From: Myxococcota bacterium
GTDB lineage: Bacteria; Myxococcota_C; UBA6777
Assembly (NCBI GenBank): GCA_023150835.1
Contig: JAKLKB010000136.1
Span: forward strand, 1 to 18,358
DNA: 18,358 bases
Direction of reading: 5' to 3'
Shown: positions 7,168 through 16,455 of the stretch, one piece after another
Position numbering within the stretch: the stretch's first letter is position 1
Layout: each line of letters starts with the position of its first letter
Notes under the pieces: generated by a model
Databases searched by the model: none
What the model saw: the letters and a program-made list of their open reading frames with translations, nothing else
Told to the model about the DNA's origin: nothing
Position numbers and translations under genes: made by a program

Positions 7168-8055
7168 GTGGAAACAAAACGATGGTGGGGATGGCTGTTG
7201 AGTTGCCTTGTCGGCTTGGGGTGGAGTGCTTCACCCGCTCAAGCGACCTTGTTGGTATACCGCAGCCTCGACCAACAGATCCAAGCCGCAGCAAGCATCG
7301 TGCGTGGCCGTGTCTTGCACAAGCACAGCTTTATCTACCACGGCAACGGACACATCTACACGGACGTTCGTCTACACGTCCTTGAAACGCTCAAGGGCCA
7401 AGCCCCTCACGAACTGATGATCCGTCAACTCGGTGGAACAGTCGGAGAGCGTACCACCTTGATCGCGGGTGCTGCGCGGTTCTCGCTCGGTGAAGAGGTC
7501 GTCGTCTTTTTAGAAGCCCTTCGCCAACCCGACTTCCTCTTTGTCCAAGATCTCGGCGCTGGAAAATACACCGTATTTCTCCACGAAGGACGGACCTTGA
7601 TGCGCCGATCCGTCGAGGGTCTCGCCTTTTACCGCCACACCCCCAACGCCGCTGACCGCATCCGCACCCCCCAATTCAGCGAACGCCCGATGGATCTCGA
7701 TATGTTGCGCCAACGCGTTCAGATCCTCCAGCAACAACCGACGCTTTATCTGCTCAAGCCCCCGACACAGCGCTTTGAAGAACGGCTGCAACGCGCCAAA
7801 GATTCGATCACACCGCGCCTACCCGTCCCGCAACCTCTCCCCGCCTTCCAAGATCCCCGTCATCCCGTCCGTTCCATCTACGACCAAAGCACACAAAAGA
7901 CAGTTCCCCTGCGCGTCTTACAAAAACAACGGCTGCCTTTTTTTGTCACCCCGCTGCGCGGCGCACTCCTCCAAAAACGCCTTCGTTCCGCTCCTTCTCT
8001 GCTCTCTCCCACCACCTCCAACTCACCATCTCCCTCGCAAGGAGGCTCCCGATGA
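7168..8055 (+). CDS. Exported protein of unknown function, coupled to the matrixin
   Basis: A 295-residue protein when started at GTG 7168. That start has GGAGG 5 bases upstream and gives a clean signal peptide: METKRWW, a hydrophobic core, cleavage near SPAQA|TL at about 26. The alternative ATG at 7156 only adds four residues and overlaps the GGAGG. The mature N-terminal half (about 28-145) looks like one compact domain with VRGRV, IYTDVRLHVLETLKG, LGGTVGER and FSLGEEVVVFL. I have seen this general pattern in exported proteins of unknown function but cannot name a family. The C-terminal half is rich in Gln, Pro, Arg and Leu and looks flexible. Its stop overlaps the next start (ATGA), so it is translationally coupled to the metalloprotease gene, suggesting a chaperone, inhibitor, substrate or partner role. 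That role is inference. Confidence 0.8.
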   Translation: METKRWWGWLLSCLVGLGWSASPAQATLLVYRSLDQQIQAAASIVRGRVLHKHSFIYHGNGHIYTDVRLHVLETLKGQAPHELMIRQLGGTVGERTTLIAGAARFSLGEEVVVFLEALRQPDFLFVQDLGAGKYTVFLHEGRTLMRRSVEGLAFYRHTPNAADRIRTPQFSERPMDLDMLRQRVQILQQQPTLYLLKPPTQRFEERLQRAKDSITPRLPVPQPLPAFQDPRHPVRSIYDQSTQKTVPLRVLQKQRLPFFVTPLRGALLQKRLRSAPSLLSPTTSNSPSPSQGGSR

Positions 8056-10370
8056 TCCGCATAATCCGCACACACCACACCTCCACGACTTCATCACGCA
8101 AAATTGCAACACCCACGAAGCATCGTATATTCGGGATTTTTGTGGTCTTGATAGGCTTCTTTGCGTTGCCTTCTGCCCATGCCTACAAGCAGATCCTCAC
8201 CAACACAGGCAAAACCGCCAAGTGGCCGAAGATGCCGATTACATGGTTCTACAACCCCAACGGCTTCACTCAAATCAGCCAACAACAAATGATCGCCGTG
8301 ATGCAGAATGCCTTCCAACAATGGGCTTCTCCCACATGCACCAGCTTCCGCGCAAACTACGGCGGACTCAGCCAAAGCCTCTGGAGCCAATTCGATCAAA
8401 ACAACGTACTCGTCTGGAATAGCACGATCCCTAGCGCGCAATTCCCTACAGCACTCGCCCTGATGGTCCCCAATATCAATCCGACGACGGGCGACTTCCT
8501 TGATGCCGATATCATCTTCAATTCCAGCTACCAGTGGTCCACCCAGCCTGTCGGCCAACAATTCGATGTGATCGGGACAGTCACCCACGAGATCGGTCAC
8601 GTCGTCGGCCTCGATCATACCAACGTCACCGATGCGACGATGTTTCCAACAGCAGCCCCCGGCTTATGCCCTTGCCGCACCCTCAAACAAGACGACATCA
8701 ACGGCGTTTGCGCGATCTACCCCAGCGGAACCAACCCGGGCGGAGGCAAAGCAGGCGCAACCTGTTCTGTTCCCGCCGATTGTGCAAGCGGATTCACCTG
8801 TGTTCTCGCAACGCCACAAAGCACCTCGGGCGTCTGTCTCACCGATTGCACCAATACAGGCGGCTTTTGCGCTTCTGGCGAAAAATGCACCGCCCTCACC
8901 ACAGGGACCTCCGTTTGCGCCTGCCAAAGCAACACCGACTGCAACAACGGTAAAACTTGCCAAAACTACCAATGCACGGGCGGCTCCACAGGTGGAAATC
9001 GCAAGCTTGGCGAGGTCTGCGATGCCCAAAACCTCTGCGCCACAGGACTGAACTGCGTGATCCTCCAACAAGGCGCAAACAGCGGCATCTGCTTTGAAGA
9101 CTGCACCACCACACGCGCCTGTCCGAACGGCGAAACCTGCAAATCCCTCACCAACGGCACCGCTGCTTGCGCTTGCCAAGGCGACAGCGAATGTAGCGGC
9201 GGAAAAGTTTGTACCTCCAGTCTGCGATGCAGCAACACCAACAATCGACGCAAACTCGGCGAACCTTGCGACACCAACATCCTTTGTGAAGCAGGTCTGA
9301 CTTGCGTTTCCACTTCTCAAGGCGCAACTGCGGGCGTTTGCCTCGCTTTGTGTACAACCACAGGCCCTTGTGTCACGGGAGAAAAATGCTACGACCTCGG
9401 CAACGGCGAAAAAGCCTGTGCTTGCCAAAACGACAGCGATTGCACCAACGGTAAGTCTTGCCAAAGTTTCCGCTGCATCGGCGGTTCCAACCAAGGCGCA
9501 CGCGAAGGCGAAGCCTGCAATCCCAACTGCGAAGCCGGACTCAACTGCTTCGGAAACCCCACCAACGGCGGGATCTGCGTCCGCCCCTGTCAGTCCAACA
9601 CAGAATGCACCGGGGCCAACAAACGTTGCGATACCAACAACCGCTACTGCGTCCCCGAAAATCCGGGAACTCGCAAACGCGGCGAAGTCTGCGACAACCA
9701 AAATCTCTGCATCACGGGACTTTTTTGTACCGTCCTCCAACAAGGCGCATCCACGGGCATCTGCTTTCCTGTCTGTAACCCCCAAGCCACGGCCCCTTGC
9801 CCGGGGGGTGAACGATGCGCCCAACTCTCAGGCAGCAACAGCGGTGTCTGCATCTGCCAACAAGACAGCGAATGCAGCAGTGGCGGAACCTGCCAACAGT
9901 ACATCTGCAAAGGCAGCGTCAACCCCGGAACTTGCACCGTCGACACCGATTGCTCCTCGACCGATATCTGCCGAAACACCCGCTGCGTCCCGCGCAATAG
10001 CTGCCAAAGCAACGCCGACTGCGGCCCCAACCTCGTCTGTCAAAACAACCTCTGCACCACCAAACCCAGTCCCGAACCTCCCCCACCCGACGGCGGCCCC
10101 AACCCCGGCTCCTGTGATCCCGCCTGTGCAGCAGGCACCTATTGCCAAAAAGGCCGCTGCATCACCACTCCCGAATGTCTCAAAAACGAAGACTGCAACT
10201 CTCGCTCGACCTGCCAAGAATACGCTTGCATCCCCAACCCACTCCCCGAAACCACACCCCCCAAAACAGGATGCCAATCCCACGACACCACCCCGCTCTC
10301 TCTTTTCCTACTCTTCCTCCTGCTCGCCCTCGTACCCTTCTTCCGCCAACAACACCGCCCACGTTTCTAA
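8052..10370 (+). CDS. Secreted matrixin-like zinc metalloprotease with Cys-rich repeats and MYXO-CTERM-like tail
   Basis: A 772-residue surface or secreted protein. A long n-region and hydrophobic core end at PSAHA|YK (about 44). Residues 45-225 form a metzincin domain with zinc-binding HEIGHVVGLDH (179-189) and a Met-turn Met at 197 (DATMF). This fits the matrixin/M10-like group that cleaves proteins. Residues 237-730 are Cys-rich modules (GE(V/P/A)C...C..GL.C...GIC...C...C.NGE.C...CAC...S(D/E)C..GK.C). The modules begin near 236, 320, 403, 486 and 544, with an 83-residue period for the middle copies. A Pro-rich break (672-686) is followed by a last Cys cluster. The end is TGC (739-741), a Leu/Phe helix (749-764) and RQQHRPRF, resembling the MYXO-CTERM sorting signal for surface anchoring or release. 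The ATG at 8052 has AAGGAGG 6 bases upstream and overlaps the preceding stop. Substrate unknown. Confidence 0.9.
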   Translation: MIRIIRTHHTSTTSSRKIATPTKHRIFGIFVVLIGFFALPSAHAYKQILTNTGKTAKWPKMPITWFYNPNGFTQISQQQMIAVMQNAFQQWASPTCTSFRANYGGLSQSLWSQFDQNNVLVWNSTIPSAQFPTALALMVPNINPTTGDFLDADIIFNSSYQWSTQPVGQQFDVIGTVTHEIGHVVGLDHTNVTDATMFPTAAPGLCPCRTLKQDDINGVCAIYPSGTNPGGGKAGATCSVPADCASGFTCVLATPQSTSGVCLTDCTNTGGFCASGEKCTALTTGTSVCACQSNTDCNNGKTCQNYQCTGGSTGGNRKLGEVCDAQNLCATGLNCVILQQGANSGICFEDCTTTRACPNGETCKSLTNGTAACACQGDSECSGGKVCTSSLRCSNTNNRRKLGEPCDTNILCEAGLTCVSTSQGATAGVCLALCTTTGPCVTGEKCYDLGNGEKACACQNDSDCTNGKSCQSFRCIGGSNQGAREGEACNPNCEAGLNCFGNPTNGGICVRPCQSNTECTGANKRCDTNNRYCVPENPGTRKRGEVCDNQNLCITGLFCTVLQQGASTGICFPVCNPQATAPCPGGERCAQLSGSNSGVCICQQDSECSSGGTCQQYICKGSVNPGTCTVDTDCSSTDICRNTRCVPRNSCQSNADCGPNLVCQNNLCTTKPSPEPPPPDGGPNPGSCDPACAAGTYCQKGRCITTPECLKNEDCNSRSTCQEYACIPNPLPETTPPKTGCQSHDTTPLSLFLLFLLLALVPFFRQQHRPRF

Positions 10371-10747
10371 TACCCATCCCCATCAGAGCAACCCGTCGTC
10401 AATGACCCGCCCATCTCGGGAGCGGGCTTGTGATGGTTTCGCTCTGCTCGCTTTGTTCGCTTTCCGTGTCTTCCGTGCATCCTGTGGACTGCTGTCTTTT
10501 TCCTTGACATCTTCAAGTCTTTCGACTAAAACTGCTCCACTCTTTTTGTGGATAACTGCGGCATCGTGCAAAAAAAGCCGTCTATCCGACCTTTCTTGCT
10601 CCAAAGAGTAGCTCTTCCACGAGACCTCTCTCGCCCTTCCCCACGAAAAGATCTTCGCGATGTCCACCCCCTCTCCTACGCAAACAACGTCTCATCGTTT
10701 TCTGTGCGATGCTTGCGTTCGATCACTCAGTCAAAAGGATTGCCCCC
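10371..10747 (+). other. matrixin-rplU intergenic region
   Basis: 377 bp with no credible gene. It holds a short GC hairpin, CCCGC (10406-10410) with GCGGG (10422-10426), that lacks a T-run, then the promoter candidate for rplU. Open frames extending into it from the flanks are read-through of other frames. Confidence 0.55.
10504..10532 (+). promoter_or_regulatory. Probable sigma70 promoter of rplU(-rpmA)
   Basis: A perfect -35 TTGACA (10504-10509) is 17 bp from TAAAAC (10527-10532), a 4 of 6 match to the -10 consensus. It would give a 5' leader of about 200 nt ahead of rplU. No known L21 leader motif is recognised. Confidence 0.5.
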
Positions 10748-11077
10748 ATGTATGCGGTCATTCAAACCGGCGGTAAGCAGTACCGTGTCAAAGAAGGCGA
10801 CATGTTCTTTGTCGAAAAACTGCCTGGCGAAAAAAATCAAAAGATCGTCTTTGACAACATCCTGATGGTCAGCGGTGATAGCGGCCTCCAGATCGGAACG
10901 CCCACCCTGCAAACGGCTCGCGTCGCCTGCGAAGTCGTCGAGCAGTTCCGCGCCAAAAAGATCCTTGTCTTCAAAGTCAAACGACGCAAAAAATACCGCA
11001 ACCGTCAAGGACATCGCCAATACTACACCCGCTTGCGCGTGATGCAGATCGCTGCCGACGGTCAAATCAAAGACTAA
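10748..11077 (+). CDS. rplU: 50S ribosomal protein L21
   Basis: A 109-residue protein of the large ribosomal subunit that binds 23S rRNA. It has the family N-terminus MYAVIQTGGKQYRV, followed by EGD.FFVEKL and FDNILMVSGD. The basic C-terminal block KVKRRKKYRNRQGHRQYYTRLRV (key residues K/R, about 76-98) is typical of L21. The start at ATG 10748 matches the family and has AAAAGGA 8 bases upstream; an upstream in-frame ATG at 10709 would add 13 unrelated residues. It heads the usual rplU-rpmA pair, with rpmA starting 121 bp later. Confidence 0.98.
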   Translation: MYAVIQTGGKQYRVKEGDMFFVEKLPGEKNQKIVFDNILMVSGDSGLQIGTPTLQTARVACEVVEQFRAKKILVFKVKRRKKYRNRQGHRQYYTRLRVMQIAADGQIKD

Positions 11078-11079
11078 CA

Positions 11080-11123
11080 CACACAAAAAACACACAAAAA
11101 ACACACAAAAAACACACAAAAAA
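11080..11123 (+). repeat. Tandem repeat CACACAAAAAA x4
   Basis: Four consecutive copies of the 11-bp unit CACACAAAAAA start three bases after the rplU stop codon; the last runs into one extra A. The tract is pure A/C on this strand. It separates rplU from the terminator-like hairpin and rpmA. Such tracts are prone to slippage, so copy number may vary between strains. Confidence 0.9.
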
Positions 11124-11126
11124 AGC

Positions 11127-11150
11127 GGATCACATCCTGATCCCTCTTTT
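11127..11150 (+). terminator. Weak intrinsic terminator or attenuator between rplU and rpmA
   Basis: GGATCA (11127-11132) and TGATCC (11138-11143) form a 6-bp stem with a 5-nt loop, followed by CTCTTTTT. The stem is short, so it may only partly stop transcription and could set the L21:L27 message ratio. Inference from structure alone. Confidence 0.4.
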
Positions 11151-11198
11151 TAACCCCCAACGGCCCCCCCAAAGGTCGCGCGGTAGGAGCTCAGACTT

Positions 11199-11480
11199 AT
11201 GGCTACAAAAAAAGGTGGTGGTAGTACCCGAAACGGTCGCGATAGCGCTGGCCAGCGGCGCGGCGTCAAAAAATCTGGCGGCCAAGCTGTGATCGCCGGA
11301 AATATCCTTGTCCGCCAACTCGGAACCCAGTTCCATCCCGGAATCAACGTCGGTATGGGCCGCGATTACACGCTCTTTGCGTTGGTCGACGGCATCGTGA
11401 CTTTTGAAGTCAAAGATCGCGGTCGCAAGGCCGTCAGCGTGTACCCCGTCCAAGAAGACAACGCTGTCGCTGCCCCCTGA
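11199..11480 (+). CDS. rpmA: 50S ribosomal protein L27
   Basis: A 93-residue protein of the large subunit, located near the peptidyl-transferase centre. The product shows the highly conserved [16 protein letters not shown] start, [13 protein letters not shown](L)VRQ.GT.FHPG.NVG(M)[11 protein letters not shown], and a KDRGRK.VSV end. It has the direct N-terminus typical of Proteobacteria-like lineages, not the longer cleaved N-terminus of Firmicutes. The ATG at 11199 has AGGAG 9 bases upstream. It stops with TGA, one of several genes here that show UGA is a real stop. obgE would usually follow closely, but here it is 1.3 kb away. Confidence 0.98.
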   Translation: MATKKGGGSTRNGRDSAGQRRGVKKSGGQAVIAGNILVRQLGTQFHPGINVGMGRDYTLFALVDGIVTFEVKDRGRKAVSVYPVQEDNAVAAP

Positions 11481-11593
11481 TCTTTCCTTCCCCGTGTCCT
11501 CCCCAACACACTTCCCCCTCATTCCTTGCCCGAAACACTCTCCTCACAAACAACAACGACGCAAACAACAACCAATCCGAGTCCGCGCCACTT

Positions 11594-11690
11594 CAAGCGG
11601 CGCAGCCGTCGGCTTGAAAACGTCTATTCACCCCGCCAATACGGGGTCAAGGGGGCAAAGCTCCCTTGTGGTACGTGGGGCAACGCCCCA
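11594..11690 (+). repeat. Structured dispersed repeat, copy B
   Basis: Aligns with 477-571 in the same orientation, with shared blocks ending in ACGGGGTCAAGGGG. Its two terminal hairpins are CAAGGGGG (11648-11655) with CTCCCTTG (11661-11668), one G-T pair, and TGGGGC (11676-11681) with GCCCCA (11685-11690). The left block also has paired arms (CAAGC...GCTTG). Stem sequence differs from copy A while pairing persists. Confidence 0.65.
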
Positions 11691-11765
11691 TACGCGCCTT
11701 GTTAAGGTGGAAACCTCGTAGAGTCGGTCTTGATCGCCTTTTTTTTTCTCCCCCCCCCCCTCAAT

Positions 11766-11783
11766 CCCCCCGTGAACGGGGGG
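11766..11783 (+). repeat. C6/G6 hairpin with GTGAAC loop
   Basis: CCCCCC (11766-11771), loop GTGAAC, GGGGGG (11778-11783). The loop is the reverse complement of the loop in the hairpin at 11868-11891, so the two may be inverted copies of one element bracketing about 85 bp. Confidence 0.6.
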
Positions 11784-11867
11784 AAGTTGGAACGGGCTGC
11801 GTCTGCATTTGGTGCATACAGCGTGCGTCATGAAAAAACAAAATCCCCGATGCTTCCGACTTTCGCT

Positions 11868-11891
11868 CCCTCCCCTGTTCACGGGGGAGGG
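11868..11891 (+). repeat. CCCTCCCC hairpin with GTTCAC loop
   Basis: CCCTCCCC (11868-11875) pairs with GGGGAGGG (11884-11891) around TGTTCACG. It is the partner of the 11766-11783 hairpin in inverted orientation, and is followed by a G-rich run ending near 11910. CTCCCC...GTTCACGGGGGAG-type extragenic repeats are widespread in bacteria. Confidence 0.6.
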
Positions 11892-12045
11892 CGGGGTGGG
11901 GGGCTTTCCTCCGCTTCACCTAACGCCTATGGGGCAACGCCCCATCTCTCTCCTCGTGAATCCGCCCTCTCTTGCGAAAAAACGCGGCAACAACCCTTGG
12001 CGTCTCGTTTTTTTGAACGGGCATAAAAAAATTTTGAAATACAAT

Positions 12046-12074
12046 TTGACATTTAAACCAAAGACCCATAAAAA
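12046..12074 (+). promoter_or_regulatory. Possible sigma70 promoter upstream of obgE
   Basis: TTGACA (12046-12051) is 17 bp from TAAAAA (12069-12074), in the only markedly A/T-rich patch of this region. It is 750 bp from obgE, so it could serve obgE or an unrecognised small transcript. Consensus match only. Confidence 0.3.
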
Positions 12075-12161
12075 AGGGCCTCAACCAAGTGACAGCCCAT
12101 CGCTCAAGTGAGATCACTTTCTCCTCTTCGCGCTGAACTTCTTGATCGAGACCCTGTAGAT

Positions 12162-13897
<1,736 letters not shown>

Positions 13898-13933
13898 TCC
13901 CCACCCTGATCGCCCCACACAACGGAGGCTTTT

Positions 13934-14962
13934 GTGAACGCGCAACCCCCCATCATCGAAATCCAACACCTCAGCAAAGAGTTTCGCATCGGCTTCTTTC
14001 GCAAACGCGTCCGCGCTGTACGTGACCTTTCTCTCACCGTCCATCAAGGCGAGATCTTCGGATTCCTCGGCCCCAACGGCGCAGGAAAAACCACCACCAT
14101 CAAGATGCTGATGGGCCTGATCTACCCTTCCCAAGGTCAAGCCAAGCTCTTTGGCATACCCTCCGATGATCTGCGTGCCAAAGCTCGCCTCGGCTTTCTT
14201 CCCGAACATCCCTACTTCTACGACTACCTCACAGGACTCGAATTCCTCAATTTCTATGCCCGACTATTCGGGATTTCCAGTTCTATCCGTAGCGTTCGTG
14301 TCGAGCGACTCATCGAACAAGTCGGCCTCTCTCACGCCCGAAAACTTCCCCTGCGCAAATACTCCAAAGGCATGATCCAACGCATCGGCATCGCACAAGC
14401 CCTGATCAATGACCCCGATCTCGTGATCCTCGATGAACCCATGAGTGGACTCGATCCGATCGGGCGAAAAGATGTCCGCGATATCATCTTTCGCCTCCGT
14501 GACAGCGGAAAAACCGTCTTCTTTTCCTCCCACATCCTCCAAGACGTCGAGATGCTCTGCGATCGCGTCGCCATCCTCACCAAAGGACAACTCCGCAAAC
14601 TCGGCACCCTTCACGACCTTCTCGCCGAACTCAGCGGACTCAAAACCGAGATCACCTTCTCCGGACTTTCCACCCTCGATCTCGAACAACTTCAACGACT
14701 CGCCGATCGCATCGTCGTCCCCGGACCCCGCGCTACGCTCGTCTTCCCCAACGAACGCCTCGACGAAGCCGTCCGCTTGCTCCTCCAAAAAGGCGGCAAA
14801 CTCGAATCCATGATCCCTCTCAAAGGCACCCTCGAAGACCTCTTCGTCCAACAAGTCCACGCCACTCAAGACGAACCCTCCCCACTCCAAGACGAATCCT
14901 CCGCCTCACCGCCGCTACCCGAAAACACTCAGCCCCCACAGGAGACCTCCCGCGATGCATAA
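13934..14962 (+). CDS. ABC transporter ATP-binding protein (ABC-2 exporter type)
   Basis: A 342-residue cytoplasmic ATPase subunit. It has Walker A GPNGAGKT (46-53), a Q-loop position occupied by Glu in FLPEHPYF (E91), and signature YSKGM (143-147). Walker B LVILDEP (163-169), D-loop SGLD and H-loop SSHIL (His 200) follow. The FLPE form is frequent in ATPases that pair with ABC-2 permeases. After about 220 a C-terminal domain of about 80 residues ends in an acidic/Pro/Gln-rich tail (about 310-342). The start is GTG 13934 with CGGAGG 5 bases upstream. The stop lies 8 bases inside the next gene, whose product is the matching permease, so the two form one transporter. The substrate cannot be read from sequence. 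Confidence 0.93.
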   Translation: MNAQPPIIEIQHLSKEFRIGFFRKRVRAVRDLSLTVHQGEIFGFLGPNGAGKTTTIKMLMGLIYPSQGQAKLFGIPSDDLRAKARLGFLPEHPYFYDYLTGLEFLNFYARLFGISSSIRSVRVERLIEQVGLSHARKLPLRKYSKGMIQRIGIAQALINDPDLVILDEPMSGLDPIGRKDVRDIIFRLRDSGKTVFFSSHILQDVEMLCDRVAILTKGQLRKLGTLHDLLAELSGLKTEITFSGLSTLDLEQLQRLADRIVVPGPRATLVFPNERLDEAVRLLLQKGGKLESMIPLKGTLEDLFVQQVHATQDEPSPLQDESSASPPLPENTQPPQETSRDA

Positions 14963-15719
14963 ACTCCTTGTCATCGCCCAAAACACCTTCCGCGAAGCCA
15001 TCCGCGACAAGATCCTTTACTCCATCTTCTTCTTTGCTTTCTTGCTCTTGCTCGCCTCCCTCGCGCTCGGTGAACTCTCCCTTGGGCATCACATCAAAGT
15101 CACCAAAGACCTCGGACTCAGCGCCATCTCTTTCTTCGGCATCCTGATCGCCATCTTTACGGGCGTCAGCCTCGTCCACAAAGAAATCGACAAACGCACC
15201 CTCTACACCCTCCTCTCCAAACCGATCTATCGCTCCCAATTCGTCCTCGGAAAATATTTCGGGATGCTTTTGACTGCATTGACTCAGCTTGCCCTTCTCA
15301 CTGCCTTGTTCTCTTTGCTTGTTCTCTACCAACAAAAATACATCGAATCTGCTCTTTTCCAAGCCATCCTTCTCTATTGGATGGAAATTATGCTGGTCAC
15401 CAGCATCGCTCTTTTCTTCTCCTCTTTTACCACTCCCTTCTTTAGCGGTGTCTTTACCTTTTCCATCTTTGTCATCGGGCGGCTCATGCCCGAGATCGAG
15501 ATCCTCCTCAAACGCACCACCAACCCCCTGATCTGGCTCCTGCTCAAGATCAGCACCTTTCTCCCCAACCTCGATTACCTCAATATCGGACAGCGTGTCG
15601 TCCACCAAGAAAGTATCCCCTTCGACTATATGCTCTCTTCCGTGACCTACACCACGCTTTACATCGTCCTCTTTCTCTTCTTCGGAAGCCTACTCTTTTC
15701 CCGCAGAGACTTCATTTAA
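14955..15719 (+). CDS. ABC-2 type transporter permease
   Basis: A 254-residue inner-membrane protein with about six transmembrane segments (near 20-38, 55-76, 103-125, 138-156, 160-176 and 231-248). The N-terminal FREAIRDKILYSIFF and the HKEID.RTLYTLLSKPI.R..FVLGK block after TM2 are typical of ABC-2 permeases that fuse to no ATPase. A larger extracytoplasmic or re-entrant region lies at about 178-228. The ATG at 14955 has AGGAGA upstream and overlaps the ATPase stop by 8 bases, giving tight translational coupling. It should assemble with the preceding ATPase into an exporter or membrane-remodelling transporter. Confidence 0.9.
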   Translation: MHKLLVIAQNTFREAIRDKILYSIFFFAFLLLLASLALGELSLGHHIKVTKDLGLSAISFFGILIAIFTGVSLVHKEIDKRTLYTLLSKPIYRSQFVLGKYFGMLLTALTQLALLTALFSLLVLYQQKYIESALFQAILLYWMEIMLVTSIALFFSSFTTPFFSGVFTFSIFVIGRLMPEIEILLKRTTNPLIWLLLKISTFLPNLDYLNIGQRVVHQESIPFDYMLSSVTYTTLYIVLFLFFGSLLFSRRDFI

Positions 15720-15787
15720 TCTCGGAGATTTTCGCCGCTTTCCCCAAAGCCGACCGCACCCCACTCCCAAGCAGGCAAGGCAACTTG

Positions 15788-16432
15788 ATGACGATGCGCC
15801 CGCACCAACGCTTCTTGACTTTCCTCTTGCTGCTTGGCTGCTTTGTCCTCACTTCTCTCTACCTCAAAGGCTACCTCAGCGCACGCTCCGCTTTCTATCG
15901 CGCTGAATCCGCCCTCCAAAAAAAAGCCCTCCGCCCTGCCATCCGCTCCTACGGACACGCCATCCGATGGTACACCCCCGGCTCTCGCTATGTCGAACGC
16001 TCCATACACCGACTCTTGCGCCTCGCCGAGATCTCTTTTGACAAAGGTGACTGGGAACTCTCCCTCTTCGCCTACCAACACCTCTACAACGCCCTCTCCG
16101 CCATCCGTGGACTCTTCCAGCCCTTCCCCGCCGAAACTGCCCTCTGCCGCAACAAACTCGCCATCCTCCTCGCTCTCCTCCCTTCTCCCAACACCCCTTC
16201 GCCCGCCGAACGCAAAGCCCTCCACCAACAACTCCGCCTTCTCCTCCAACACACCCACGAACCCAACACCCTCCTCTCTGCCCTCTCCCTCTTCTTTTTC
16301 TGTTCCTTCTTCACCACGATCATCGTCGCTCTATGGCAAGGCCCTCTCTTGCAACCCAAACAACAAGCTCTCCTCGCCTTGATGGCCCTACAATCCGCCC
16401 TCTTCTGGCTGCTCTTCTTGCGCCTCGCCTAA
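15788..16432 (+). CDS. Membrane protein with helical (TPR-like) middle region, unknown function
   Basis: A 214-residue protein. A signal-anchor helix lies near 9-27. The middle region (30-150) is helical with aromatic/alanine spacing suggestive of degenerate TPR units (FYRAESALQKKALRPAI, SFDKGDWELSLFAYQHLY). Two closing hydrophobic helices are at about 163-183 and 194-213. I do not recognise a named family. ATG 15788 is chosen with AAGG 7 bases upstream; TTG 15785 directly before it is also possible. It lies 68 bp after the permease and 23 bp before the channel gene. A TPR-bearing membrane protein next to an ABC-2 exporter suggests an accessory or scaffold subunit, but this is inference. Confidence 0.75.
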   Translation: MTMRPHQRFLTFLLLLGCFVLTSLYLKGYLSARSAFYRAESALQKKALRPAIRSYGHAIRWYTPGSRYVERSIHRLLRLAEISFDKGDWELSLFAYQHLYNALSAIRGLFQPFPAETALCRNKLAILLALLPSPNTPSPAERKALHQQLRLLLQHTHEPNTLLSALSLFFFCSFFTTIIVALWQGPLLQPKQQALLALMALQSALFWLLFLRLA

Positions 16433-16455
16433 ACCGCGAACACGAGGACTCTTCC

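Noticed and set aside
8664-9824. Long minus-strand frame opposite the protease's Cys-rich repeats
   Set aside because: Ala/Gly/Val-rich antisense of repetitive TGC/ACC codons; the + strand frame has full family support and an RBS.
9370-10611. 413-codon + strand frame overlapping the end of the protease gene
   Set aside because: Alternate frame of the same repeats (Ala/Pro/Thr-rich), no RBS and no motifs.
11080-11123. CRISPR array
   Set aside because: The 11-bp units are directly adjacent with no spacers; it is a simple tandem repeat.
16333-16455. Longer start for the channel gene at 16333
   Set aside because: It lies inside the preceding gene; ATG 16456 has a good RBS and leads directly to the S1 region.
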